Shown piece after piece: positions 15,470 through 25,100 of a DNA stretch of 44,180 nt; position 1 is the first letter of the stretch; each line of letters begins with the position of its first letter. Position numbers and translations under genes: made by a program. Under the pieces are notes generated by a model. It had not been told where the DNA came from. It saw nothing but the letters and a program-made list of their open reading frames with translations, and did not search any database. The DNA is from an uncultured Clostridia bacterium (lineage in GTDB: Bacteria > Bacillota > Clostridia > Christensenellales > UBA1242), in contig CALWDY010000004.1 of NCBI GenBank assembly GCA_944376825.1, forward strand, positions 1 to 44,180, read 5' to 3'.

Positions 15470-16796
15470 ATTCATTTGTTTCTCCATCATTTTTTGCACT
15501 TGATTTAAGTTCTTCAATTTTTGCTTTTGTTTCTTCAATGTCGCTTTTTAAATTATTGCTGTTGGCAGTTAAAATATTATATGTGTTTTCAAGAATTGGC
15601 AATCTTTCTTGATTTTGCTTCATAACATCTTCGCAATGAGCAACGCTAACTTTTAAGCCATCTAAAAGATCAAGGTCTTCTGCAAGTTTCTTTGCTTTTT
15701 CGTCATCAATATCGCCATAATTGTTTACACCATACAAAACAACTTTTTGTTTTGCAACAAGTGCTTCTTTTCTACGGAGTTTCTTCTTGTCATTTTCCAA
15801 ACTCTTTCTAACCCTTGCAAGAGGCAAATACTCTTTTTTCACTGCTTTAAGTTCTTTGTCATTCACTTTAAGTCTTTCTAAAAGTGTTTCAAGTCTTTCC
15901 TCGTATTCTTCCAATGTAAGATTTGCTTCTCCAGCTGATTCTTTATCTTGAGTTTGAGCAAGTTTTTCTTCAGCCTCACGAACCATCTTTTTATATTCTT
16001 CTATCTCAGCTTTTTGCTTTTCAAGTTCTGCTTCTAACTCTTTTACTTTTTCACTTTCAGCATTTTCAACTTTTTCTTCGTTGTTTAAAGCCTCTCCTTC
16101 ATCATTAATTGATTCTTGTTCTTCTTCCACAACTAAATCTTGATCAACATTTTCATCGTTTGTTTGAACTTGTTCTTCAACATTTTCTTCCGCTAAATCT
16201 GACATGTCTTGTACATTTTCTTCAATTGGTTGTTCTTCTTGCAAAAGTTCTTCTTTGGCAGGTTCTTCTACTGATTCTTCTTCAACAGGTTCTTCAACTA
16301 GTTCTTCATCATCATCAAAGAAAATACTATCAAAATCTATATCATCATCAAGGTCGTTGTTTTCTTCTAGATTTTCTTCTGTTGTTTCATCAATAGATTG
16401 GCTTGATTTTTCTTGCTCTAACCTTTGTTTTTCTTCAATAAATTTAAGTCTTTCTTGTCTAAAAGCCTCTTTTTCTTGTTCAAGTTTAGCATACTCTTCA
16501 TCAAGCATAGATTTGTTTAATAATTTTTGCTCTTCTTCTGCTTTGTTTAAATCAACATCTTCGTATTTTTCTTCAACAACATTTTGATCTTCTAAAAGTT
16601 TTTGTTGAACATCAACTTGATTATTGTTATATGTAATTTGTTGAGGTTGATAATATTCTTCACTTTTTTGCTCAGGTTTTTCTTTTGAATCCGAACCCAA
16701 AACAGTTAAAAGCAAATTTCCTAAAAACACTACAACAAATCCACCAACAACTATAATGCCAATAACAGCTAAAACATTTAACAACACTTCTAACAT
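15468..16796 (-). CDS. Membrane-anchored acidic coiled-coil protein
   Basis: The 442-residue protein has one N-terminal membrane helix (~5-30). A central region (~100-240) is extremely rich in Glu, Asp and Gln and likely disordered. A long C-terminal coiled coil (~250-440) has heptad-like leucines and many Lys/Glu. I recognise no catalytic domain. Composition and layout suggest a structural or scaffolding protein at the cytoplasmic face, loosely like EzrA- or DivIVA-type proteins (inference only). ATG 16796 is chosen because AGAGG lies 7 nt before it; the first in-frame ATG (16826) has none. It lies directly downstream of ssrA with no terminator between. Confidence 0.65.
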   Translation of the reverse strand: MLEVLLNVLAVIGIIVVGGFVVVFLGNLLLTVLGSDSKEKPEQKSEEYYQPQQITYNNNQVDVQQKLLEDQNVVEEKYEDVDLNKAEEEQKLLNKSMLDEEYAKLEQEKEAFRQERLKFIEEKQRLEQEKSSQSIDETTEENLEENNDLDDDIDFDSIFFDDDEELVEEPVEEESVEEPAKEELLQEEQPIEENVQDMSDLAEENVEEQVQTNDENVDQDLVVEEEQESINDEGEALNNEEKVENAESEKVKELEAELEKQKAEIEEYKKMVREAEEKLAQTQDKESAGEANLTLEEYEERLETLLERLKVNDKELKAVKKEYLPLARVRKSLENDKKKLRRKEALVAKQKVVLYGVNNYGDIDDEKAKKLAEDLDLLDGLKVSVAHCEDVMKQNQERLPILENTYNILTANSNNLKSDIEETKAKIEELKSSAKNDGETNE

Positions 16797-16853
16797 AAAT
16801 AATTCCTCTCTTTTTTTTATTTGCAAAACTGCATAACAATTTGAATAACAAAT

Positions 16854-17196
16854 TGGTGGAGACGGCGAGAATTGAACTCGCGTCCGAAAAAGTTTAAGTA
16901 AGCCTTTCTACATGTTTAGTTTGCGTTTTAATTTCGTCTTTAAAACTTGCACAAACACAATTTTTAAAAACTATCCTAAAAATAAGATTGAAAGGTTAGG
17001 CCCCAGTCAAAATTTTGTGTCTATCAAACTTAATAAACTCGACACCAATTTATTAAGTGACTAATTGCACTTAGGCAGCCATAGCCACGGCGTTATTATT
17101 GTTTGCGTTTAAGCATTTTTCGGTTTTAAAGTAGCCCGAAACTACTACATGCTTTATACCTAGTTAAATCCTTCCCGTCGAAACCGTATCGTCCCC
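16854..17196 (-). ncRNA. ssrA: tmRNA
   Basis: This is the transfer-messenger RNA that rescues stalled ribosomes and tags the nascent peptide. The 5' end GGGGACG..CGGTTTCGACGGG (17196 leftwards) and the 3' end with GGTTC-type T-arm, GTCTCC acceptor and CCA (16854) are canonical. GGGGAC pairs with GTCTCC with one G-U. The tag frame runs 17106-17071 after ...AAAC and reads ANNNNAVAMAA-stop, resembling clostridial tags but ending AMAA rather than the usual ALAA. It lies 5 nt after smpB, its protein partner, and is probably cotranscribed and processed by RNase P. Confidence 0.97.
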
Positions 17197-17201
17197 ATAG
17201 A

Positions 17202-17657
17202 CTAACAATTTTTGAGTTCCCTGTCTAGTTGTAATTTTAAAGTTTTTTGCTTGAGGACCTCTCTTTTATCATACAATTTTTTACCTTTTGCGAGCCCTAT
17301 TTCCACTTTAACAAGTCCATCTTTTAAATATACTTTAAGTGGAACAAGACTATAACCTTTTACAATTACTTGTTTAGCAAGTTTGTCAATTTCGTAATGG
17401 TGAAGAAGCAATTTTCTGTTTCTAAGTTCTTTTGGAGCAAATGCAGAAGTTTTTTCATAGGGTTTAATATAAGCATTTTTTAAATAAACTTCTCCATTTT
17501 TTAATGAAACAAACGCATCATTTATGCTAATTCCGCCAGCACGAATTGATTTAACTTCGCTACCAAGAAGTTGTATGCCAGACTCATATGTGTCAGATAT
17601 AAAATAGTTATGATAAGCCTTTTTGTTGTTGCAAATTATTTTTATCGCACAACTCAT
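17202..17657 (-). CDS. smpB: SsrA-binding protein SmpB
   Basis: The 151-residue protein delivers tmRNA to stalled ribosomes. The OB-fold motifs are intact: KAYHNYFISDTYESGIQLLGSEVKSIR at the N-terminus, GKKLYDKREVLK in the basic tail region. AAAAGGAG lies 7 nt before the ATG. The gene sits immediately upstream of ssrA and downstream of rnr. This is functionally coherent, since RNase R degrades the defective mRNA released by SmpB-tmRNA. Confidence 0.97.
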   Translation of the reverse strand: MSCAIKIICNNKKAYHNYFISDTYESGIQLLGSEVKSIRAGGISINDAFVSLKNGEVYLKNAYIKPYEKTSAFAPKELRNRKLLLHHYEIDKLAKQVIVKGYSLVPLKVYLKDGLVKVEIGLAKGKKLYDKREVLKQKTLKLQLDRELKNC

Positions 17658-17729
17658 TATAACACTCCTTTTCTAGATTTTCAATAGTTAAATTTAATAT
17701 TTTAAGTAAAAGATAAACATTTTTAATAA

Positions 17730-19814
17730 TTATACTAAAACAAAATCTATTTTTCTTTCAAAAACATTTGAATTTACTACTTTTATTTTAACTTTATCCC
17801 CTATTGAATAAACATGTGAATTACCTTTCAGTTTTAAAGATTTTTCCATATACAAATATGCATCATCGGGTAAAGACTCAATTCTCACAAGTCCTTCAAT
17901 AGTGTTGTCAAGTTCAACATAAAAACCGTAATTTTGAACGCCAGAAATTACTCCTTCAAACTCTTCTCCTATATGATTTTTAATAAAAACTGCTTTAAAT
18001 AAATCATCAACATCCCTTTCTGCTTGATCTGCATTTTTTTCAGTTTCACTTGATCTATATGATGCATCAAGCACAAAGTCAGCAAGTTCTTCTTTTCTTT
18101 GTTTTGTAAAATTTTTGTGTAAACTTTCTTTAATAATTCTATGAATAACAAGGTCTGGATATCTTCTTATTGGAGATGTAAAATGACAATAATAATCTAA
18201 TGCCAAACCAAAGTGTCCCAAACACACATCCTGATATCTTGCCTTTTGAAGAGAACGAAGCATAACTTTGTTTGCAATCTCCTTATATGACTTATCTTGC
18301 GTAAGTTTTAAAAGTTGTTGAATAAAAATTGGAGTAATCTCTTTTAATTTAGGCGTGTTAATTCCAAGCCCATTAAAAAATGTACAAACATCTTTTATCT
18401 TTTCTAAAACTGGTTTTTCATGAATTCTATAAACAAATGGAATTTTTAAGGTTGCAAAATGTTTTGCAACAACCTCATTGCAAACAACCATAAAATTTTC
18501 TATTAATTTATGTGCCTCATTTCTTTCTCTTCTCTTTACAAATGAAACATTAAAGTTTTTGTCAACTTCCAAAAATGTTTCACCTATATCAAGATCAAGT
18601 TGCCCTGCATCATTTCTTCTCTTTTCTAAAATTTTAGAAAGATTGTTCATAATAAGCAAGTCATCTTTTATGTCTTTAAGATTTTGGCTTTCTATTTCAT
18701 CACCACATAGCACTTTATAAACTTGATTATAAGTCAATCTATGGCAAGAACAAATAACACTTTCATATATTTTGTGAGATTTTATGTTTCCGCTAGGATC
18801 TATTTCCATTTCCACAGTTAATGTCAATCTGTTAACATTTGGATTAAGCGAACAAATTCCGTTTGAAAGTTCAACCGGAAGCATTGGAAGAACCATATTT
18901 GGAAAATACACACTTGTTCCTCTTGTATATGCTTCGTTTTCTAATCCTGTGTTGTACTTAACATAATGTCCAACATCTGCAATATGAACACTTAATATAT
19001 AATTGTTTCCAGCTTTTTCAATTGAAACTGCATCATCAAAGTCTTTTGCATCTTCCCCATCTATTGTAAATATTTTTTTGTTGGTTAAATTTACTCTACC
19101 AACCATCTCATCGTTTGAAACAAATTGCTTAACTTTTTTTGCTTCGTTTACAACTTGCTCTGGAAACTGTTCATAAAGTTTATGCTCTCTAATAATTCCT
19201 AGTTCCAAACTATATATGTCGTCACTTTCTCCTAATATTTCAATAACTTCACCATTAAGCCTTCCCGAGCGGGATTTATTTAATTTAACAACAACTCTAT
19301 AATTGGGTTTTGCTTGCATTGTTAATTTTCTTGGCACAAAAATTTCTTTGTTTAGTTTTTTATTATCAGGGATAACAAAAGCATCTTTACTATGATATGT
19401 GATTGTTCCAACAACAGTTACATTTGCATTTTCTAAAATAGAAACAACTTCACATTCTGTGCTTTCTTCTGTTTGACAAATAACTTTTGCCAAAACTAAA
19501 TCACCATCCAATGCACCAGAAAGTTTTTTTTGTGCAATAAAAAAGTCTGGCAAGTTTTTATCAATAGGACTTAAAAACGCATAGCCTTTTGAAGTTCCAA
19601 TAATTTTGCCTTTAATATAATTTTTGTTGTTAACAACAACAAATTCTCCTTTACGCTTTTCATAAATTTGACCACTAGAAATTAATCGGTTAACAACATT
19701 TTTTATCTCTTTTGGTGTTTTTGTATACTTTCCAGCAAAAAACAAAATCATATCATCTTTGCTATGAAATTTAATTTTTCCATTTTGTAAATATTCTAAT
19801 ATTTTTTGTTTCAT
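17730..19814 (-). CDS. rnr: Ribonuclease R
   Basis: The 694-residue 3'-5' exoribonuclease degrades structured RNA and non-stop mRNA. A helix-turn-helix-like N-terminus (residues 5-60) precedes the cold-shock domains. The RNB catalytic centre shows the Asp cluster FTIDGEDAKDFDDAVSI near residue 255, and later YCHFTSPIRRYPDLVIHR. The C-terminal S1 domain (~625-694) begins EEFEGVISGVQNYGFYVEL. No ribosome site is seen before ATG 19814. It follows secG, with the hairpin at 19893-19923 between them, and precedes smpB, an arrangement common in Firmicutes. Confidence 0.96.
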   Translation of the reverse strand: MKQKILEYLQNGKIKFHSKDDMILFFAGKYTKTPKEIKNVVNRLISSGQIYEKRKGEFVVVNNKNYIKGKIIGTSKGYAFLSPIDKNLPDFFIAQKKLSGALDGDLVLAKVICQTEESTECEVVSILENANVTVVGTITYHSKDAFVIPDNKKLNKEIFVPRKLTMQAKPNYRVVVKLNKSRSGRLNGEVIEILGESDDIYSLELGIIREHKLYEQFPEQVVNEAKKVKQFVSNDEMVGRVNLTNKKIFTIDGEDAKDFDDAVSIEKAGNNYILSVHIADVGHYVKYNTGLENEAYTRGTSVYFPNMVLPMLPVELSNGICSLNPNVNRLTLTVEMEIDPSGNIKSHKIYESVICSCHRLTYNQVYKVLCGDEIESQNLKDIKDDLLIMNNLSKILEKRRNDAGQLDLDIGETFLEVDKNFNVSFVKRRERNEAHKLIENFMVVCNEVVAKHFATLKIPFVYRIHEKPVLEKIKDVCTFFNGLGINTPKLKEITPIFIQQLLKLTQDKSYKEIANKVMLRSLQKARYQDVCLGHFGLALDYYCHFTSPIRRYPDLVIHRIIKESLHKNFTKQRKEELADFVLDASYRSSETEKNADQAERDVDDLFKAVFIKNHIGEEFEGVISGVQNYGFYVELDNTIEGLVRIESLPDDAYLYMEKSLKLKGNSHVYSIGDKVKIKVVNSNVFERKIDFVLV

Positions 19815-19892
19815 ATTGTTATGTTATCACAAAAACATTTGTTTTAATAACTTTTTATCAATAAAAATAAAAATTTTTTATTTTTTGATGTA

Positions 19893-19923
19893 AAAAAAAG
19901 TTTTCAAATAGAAAACTTTTTTT
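19893..19923 (-). terminator. Terminator after secG
   Basis: AAAAAAAGTTTTC and GAAAACTTTTTTT form a 13-bp A/T-rich stem with a 5-nt loop. It overlaps the secG stop and could attenuate read-through into rnr. Confidence 0.7.
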
Positions 19924-20224
19924 AAATAAAGAACAATGTTGTAAAATATAACACAATACAAACTGCAATAACACAAATACAAGTAATTGTTGCACGTGAA
20001 AGTTTTACGTTTTTTGATTCACCTTTGTTTTGTGCATAATAACTTTCTTGAACATGACCAGTAAGAGCACTTGTTGCATCATCATTAGAATTTGATTGCA
20101 TAATAATTGTTACAGTCATAACAATTGCACAAAGTGCCATAATGCAAACCAAAACTATTCTAATTATAGGAAAAGATGCGCTTACCCAATATGGTAATGT
20201 TGCCATTAAGAAATTGAAGAACAT
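19922..20224 (-). CDS. secG: Preprotein translocase subunit SecG
   Basis: The 100-residue protein has two membrane helices (~18-42 and ~78-99) separated by a polar loop with SNSNDDATSALTG, the recognisable SecG region (usually followed by a Gly-rich FGG-type loop, which is modified here). It stabilises the SecYEG channel. AAAAGGAG lies 6 nt before the ATG. The usual Firmicutes order secG-rnr-smpB-ssrA is intact, which strongly supports the assignment of this short protein. Confidence 0.85.
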   Translation of the reverse strand: MFFNFLMATLPYWVSASFPIIRIVLVCIMALCAIVMTVTIIMQSNSNDDATSALTGHVQESYYAQNKGESKNVKLSRATITCICVIAVCIVLYFTTLFFI

Positions 20225-20241
20225 AAAAAACTCCTTTTAAT

Positions 20242-20463
20242 TTAAAAACTGTAAATGCTTAAAAAGATAAGTATTCCAGAACAAATAATAAATAATAAAA
20301 CTGTTGTAACTTTAATTTTAACCTTGTCTCCCTTGCCCATTGTTTTAATAAAAGACCTTAAAATAAGTATATCCAAAATTGCAAACAAACCAACAAGTGC
20401 AACTTTTAAAATGGGATCAAGTTGTGAAACAAAAGTAATGATGTTGTTAATAAATTCTTGCAA
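20242..20463 (-). CDS. Small two-helix membrane protein
   Basis: The 73-residue protein has two hydrophobic helices (~18-38 and ~51-71) joined by a basic loop (KTMGKGDKVKIK). It starts with TTG at 20463. GGGAGG lies 5 nt upstream and the next in-frame Met is deep in the protein, so the TTG start is well supported. It precedes secG by 17 nt in one operon with a good promoter. I do not recognise the family; an accessory secretion factor is possible from context only. Confidence 0.6.
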   Translation of the reverse strand: MQEFINNIITFVSQLDPILKVALVGLFAILDILILRSFIKTMGKGDKVKIKVTTVLLFIICSGILIFLSIYSF

Positions 20464-20490
20464 AGTTTCCTCCCAACTAATAACAAGAAT

Positions 20491-20519
20491 ATACTAGCAA
20501 AAAATGTCAACAATGTCAA
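20491..20519 (-). promoter_or_regulatory. Promoter of the secG-rnr-smpB-ssrA block
   Basis: On the minus strand a perfect -35 box TTGACA (20519-20514), a 17-nt spacer and TAGTAT (20496-20491) precede the small membrane gene. A second TTGACA starts 9 nt further in. Confidence 0.7.
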
Positions 20520-20605
20520 GGGCATAAGACAAATACCCTAAAAGTATATATATGTTGAAAAAATAAGTCAAATTATTTTGTAAAAATTTAAATATATATT
20601 ATTCT

Positions 20606-20611
20606 TATAAT
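20606..20611 (+). promoter_or_regulatory. -10 box abutting the RT start codon
   Basis: A perfect TATAAT touches ATG 20612, so transcription should start near 20618, past that ATG, leaving ATG 20621 as a leaderless start. No convincing -35 box lies upstream. Confidence 0.5.
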
Positions 20612-21955
20612 ATGGAAAATATGATAGAAACAATAGAAAATTATGTAAAAAAACAATTTAACATATCTAATGTAACAAGTAAATTTAATCAAAATAAAAT
20701 TTTAAACAGAATAAGAGTGCAATTTGAAACTAAAAATGTAGATTTTAAATCAAAAATAAAATTTAAAAGAGTAATTTCTCTTGGCAAAAAAAGAAGTGTT
20801 GCATATTTTAGTAATAAATTCTGTTTAGAGTATTTCTTAACAAAATATTTTGTAAACAATATCAAAGACTTAAAAGATAAAGGTCTTGCAAACATGAAAA
20901 TTCCAACTCAAAAAATATTAAATTATTTAGATAATATATCATTTTTTGAAGAATTTACTGTTATACGATTTGATTTTAAAAACTATTATAATAATCTTTC
21001 AAGTTTATATGTATACGAAAAGTTTGTTAAAAATTATAAATTATCAACAATTGAAAGATTTTTTTTGGAACAATATGTAAAACAAATTCCCTACTGTTTT
21101 GCAGGACTTGCTACAAGCAATTATTTTGCAGAAATTATGGATAGTTATATAGAACAACAACTTGAAACCGAATTTAATAAAATAGGAGATGCCGTTTGCT
21201 TTCATTACGGGGATGATTTTAATATTTTTATAAATAAAAAATTAAATAAAGACTTTTCATTAAATATAATACAATCAAAAATCTTTGAAATATTTCATGA
21301 TGATACAATATCTTCTAATATTTTGAACAAAGAAAAAATACATACCGAAGGCACAAAATTTACCTTAATGACCAATGAAGATTTGCCTATTACGTTCAAT
21401 TTTTTGGGTTACGAATATTTGATATACAATGAAAACAATAAAATTGATTACACATATGGCGTTGTTGATTATACTATTAATAAATACAAACAAAACCTTA
21501 AAGATGTTTTATGCAAATATAAAAACAACATTGAAGCACAACGAATTATTGTTGTTATGCAAACCCACAAAATTTCTTATCCAAACCCTTCAATTTTTAA
21601 TAATGGCAAAAACATTTCTCCTAGATTTAATGAGCAAACTAAATGTTTAAAATTTAAACCAAATAAACTAAACAAAAAAACAAAAGATTTCTTGCAAAAT
21701 GTTATTTATGATTGCTATAAAGAACTTGATTATAAATTACCATACTTTTTAGCCGATTTAAGCCCAAATTCTAAATATAATTTGTTTTCAAATCTAATAA
21801 AAGGTAAATTTTTATTTTTTGATAACAAAAAAGGCATTGAAAAAAATGTTCTAATTAAAATGGCAAAACCATTTGATAAAAATAAAAACTTTGACACATT
21901 AACTTATAACCAACTCGCTCTATACTTGGCAGAAAAAACAAAAATTAACTATTAA
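20612..21955 (+). CDS. Atypical reverse transcriptase with YGDD active site
   Basis: The 447-residue protein has RT motifs in order: A at residues ~117-134 (VIRFDFKNYYNNLS, Asp 121), B near 160-180 (IPYCFAGLATSNYFAEIMDS, lacking the usual PQG), C at 199-202 (YGDD), D/E near 262-270 (FNFLGYEY). A ~175-residue C-terminal region has no domain I recognise. There is no group II maturase/HNH domain, no retron-type neighbour RNA and no DGR repeats. The closest class is the unknown-group/abortive-infection RTs, some of which are antiphage systems (inference). TATAAT (20606-20611) abuts the first ATG, so the ATG at 20621 may be the real, leaderless start. The gene stands alone and ends in a terminator. 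Confidence 0.85.
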   Translation: MENMIETIENYVKKQFNISNVTSKFNQNKILNRIRVQFETKNVDFKSKIKFKRVISLGKKRSVAYFSNKFCLEYFLTKYFVNNIKDLKDKGLANMKIPTQKILNYLDNISFFEEFTVIRFDFKNYYNNLSSLYVYEKFVKNYKLSTIERFFLEQYVKQIPYCFAGLATSNYFAEIMDSYIEQQLETEFNKIGDAVCFHYGDDFNIFINKKLNKDFSLNIIQSKIFEIFHDDTISSNILNKEKIHTEGTKFTLMTNEDLPITFNFLGYEYLIYNENNKIDYTYGVVDYTINKYKQNLKDVLCKYKNNIEAQRIIVVMQTHKISYPNPSIFNNGKNISPRFNEQTKCLKFKPNKLNKKTKDFLQNVIYDCYKELDYKLPYFLADLSPNSKYNLFSNLIKGKFLFFDNKKGIEKNVLIKMAKPFDKNKNFDTLTYNQLALYLAEKTKINY

Positions 21956-21986
21956 AAACGGAACCAATAATGGTTCCGTTTTTAAT
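21955..21986 (+). terminator. Terminator of the RT gene
   Basis: AAAACGGAACCA and TGGTTCCGTTTT form a 12-bp perfect stem with a 4-nt loop and T-tract. It starts within the RT stop codon. Confidence 0.9.
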
Positions 21987-22110
21987 ATCTCATTGGCACT
22001 GCCTTAAAACAAGATATTATGATTGGCAATTTGATGTGTTATCAAATTAATTCCGAATATTTCTATTCTCAAATGTATTTTATACCATTAAAAGGCAATT
22101 GTCAACAAAT

Positions 22111-22138
22111 AAAAAGGCAAGAATATTCTTGCCTTTTT
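22111..22138. terminator. Terminator of the giant surface-protein gene
   Basis: AAAAAGGCAAGAAT and ATTCTTGCCTTTTT form a 14-bp perfect palindrome, usable on either strand. The 210-nt gap 21956-22166 between RT and the giant gene holds this and the RT terminator and nothing else that I can identify. Confidence 0.85.
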
Positions 22139-22166
22139 AAATTGACATTCCAGTTTTTTAAATTTT

Positions 22167-25100
22167 TTAATCAAATTTTTGTTCTTCAATTTTCATGTCA
22201 ATATAATCTTTAAATGTTTTGCAATTTGCAAAATGTTTGATTCCTTCAATTAGAATATTGTCTGGGAATTCTTCTAATCTCATTCCTTCAATCCATTCTT
22301 TGCTTATTCCATCCAATAATGAACGGTTGTAACATTTCTTTTCAACATCTTTAACATATTTCATATTTTCAATTTTATACATATTGTTAAATGCTGTTGA
22401 TGTTAAAATTCCACTTGTGTAAATATTCATATGATATTTACTAAATATATTTGTGTATTCAACTTTTTTGTTTATAACTTTTTTAGAAACAATTGTAACA
22501 ATTTTACCATCATCTCTAACAACTCTTGTTCCAATTGGACATCCCCAAGCTTGGTTTGAACAAATTGGGCAGAACATTTGTTTGTCATAATTAAACACTG
22601 CGTGATCTTGAACAACTTTAAGTTTTGAACCATCGCTAAATTTAATTAGTGTATATTTATCTGCAACTTTTTCCTTTTGAATCCAAAGAGCATTAACAAA
22701 TTCAAAACATCCTTTATCAAAGTTCCAAACAAGAAGTTTGTCTTTGTATGTTAGTTTCTTTGCTTTCTTTCTTCTTAACTTTTTCTTCTTTTCATCCCAT
22801 ATTGTTACATAAGTGTCCGATGTAAAACAACCAGAATAATTATTCTCTTTATCTACATACCATATGTATACACCATATTCACCCACATAATAAGTATTAA
22901 ATCCAACAGACTTTGCATTAACCATATCCACATCCATAGTTGCACTAGAACTTCCATTAATTATAATACCACCACCAGCAATTGTGTCCATAAATTCTAT
23001 ATTTAATACGTCTTGTGGCGTTAAGTCGCCTGCCAAAATTATTGCACTTGATTCAGTAAAGTCGCTATTTGCCACATAAATTCCAACATCCTTTGTTGTT
23101 CCACCTTTTCCTGTTATTGCTGGACTTCCGCTTAATGTTAGCCTGTTACCATAAGGCAACCAAATCGCATAACCCCCCCTTGAACTAATGGTTACATTTC
23201 CACTAATATTTAATTTTCCCTGAAATTGACCCACAATGTAAATTGTAGAAGATGTTGATGTTGTTGATTTATTATTAATTGTTAATGTAAAATTATTGTC
23301 TGTTGTAAGGGTTAATTTGGCAGTAGATATAATATTAAATAGATATGTTCTAACGGTACCTTGAATACCAACATTTCCAAGTGGTTTTATTGTAAAATTT
23401 TTAGAAATTGTAATTGCAGCTGATATTGTAGTTGTTCTAAGAAGTTCTATTGTTGCACCAGTAGTTGCCGAAGTTATTGCACTCGTTAATGATGTATAGT
23501 ATGTGTCTCCAATTCTTGCATAATAACCTGTTCTCACAAGGATTGAATTTTGGTTAGAACTTGAAATTGCGCTGTGAGGAGTGCTTGAAGTTGATGTGCT
23601 TTTATAGAAGGTTGTAGGTAAAGATATTGATGTTACCACTGTTTTTGGTGCGTGTATTACTTTAAGTGCATTGCATCCAGTAAACATATCCGTAGTTGTT
23701 GCTCCGCTTTTGATTGTAAAGCCTGACAAATTTAATTCTGTCAATGCACTACAATTATAGAACATAGAATTCATTCTTGCAACACTGGATGTATCAAAAT
23801 TGCTTAAATTTAAAATGGTAAGAGAACTGCAATAACCAAACATCGAAACCATATTTTTAACACTGGATGTATCAAAATTGCTTAAATTTAAAGAGATAAG
23901 AGAATTGCAATTTTGGAACATACAAGCAACACTTGTAACCTCTGACATATAAAAATTGCTTAAATCCAGCTGTGTTAAAGAAGTACAATTTCCAAACATA
24001 AAATTCATATCTGTAACTTTAGAAGTATCGAAATTTCTTAATGTTATGTTTGTCAATTTTGTTAAATGCCCTGAAGGCTGTATAGCGCTAATAAGATATG
24101 AACTATCCTGTGGAGCGTATATAGTCGCAGGTGAATAGATTTTTAGCGTTGTTCCGCTAAGGTATGCATATACACCAAAGCATGAAGTATATGAAGTAGA
24201 CCAGTCGGTTGTACTAAATTCATCTGTTGCACCAATTTGATACAATGTTCCCGTTGTTGGTTTTGTTGATGTAAATTCTATTGATGTTAGTGATGTTGCG
24301 TTAGGTATTTTGGTTTTCCAATTTTTACTTAAATAACTTGCCATTCCATTTGCTCTTTTAATTGTTAGACTTTCAAAGTAGCTTGTGATTGAAGGACACG
24401 CCCTTGGTGGATTTTCAATTGTATAAAAATCACTAAATGGCAACGCAATTGATGTTCCAACCGTTTGTGGTGTGTGTATTGTTGTAAGAGATGCACAACC
24501 ATACAGCATGCTTGTTGTTGTTACTCCACTATTAATGTAGAAACTTAATAAATTTAATGTGGTTAAATTGCTACACGCAACAAACATTGATTCCATATTT
24601 GTTACTTTTGATGTATCAAAATTACTTAAATTTATATCATTTAAACAATTACACCCATAAAACATTTGTTGCATATTTAAAACGGAAGAAGTGTTAAATG
24701 AACTTATCTCTAACTGTAATAATGACCTGCATTGCCAAAACATATAAGACATGTTTGTAACTTTGCTTGTATTAAATTTATTTAAATTTAATGTTTCTAA
24801 TACCATACATTCATAAAACATATACGACATATTTGTAACTTTGCTTGTATCGAAATTATCAAATGTTATACTATACACATCCAAATTCGCAAACAAACCC
24901 GAACTATCCTGTGGTGCATAAATTGTTACTGGTGAATAAACTTTTAAAGTTGTTCCATTAAGATATGCGTATACCCCAAAACAATTTGTATTTGCTTCTG
25001 TCCAATTTGCACTGCTTGTTTCATCCGTTGCCCCAATTTGAATTGGTGTTCCGGATAGACCTGTGTTGTCGTTTGTAAATTCTATTGATGTGAGCGATAA

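Noticed and set aside
20612-21955. Group II intron or retron RT
   Set aside because: No maturase X/En domain, no intron domain V-like hairpin downstream, and no msr/msd-like inverted repeats upstream; the upstream gap is under 100 nt and only AT-rich.
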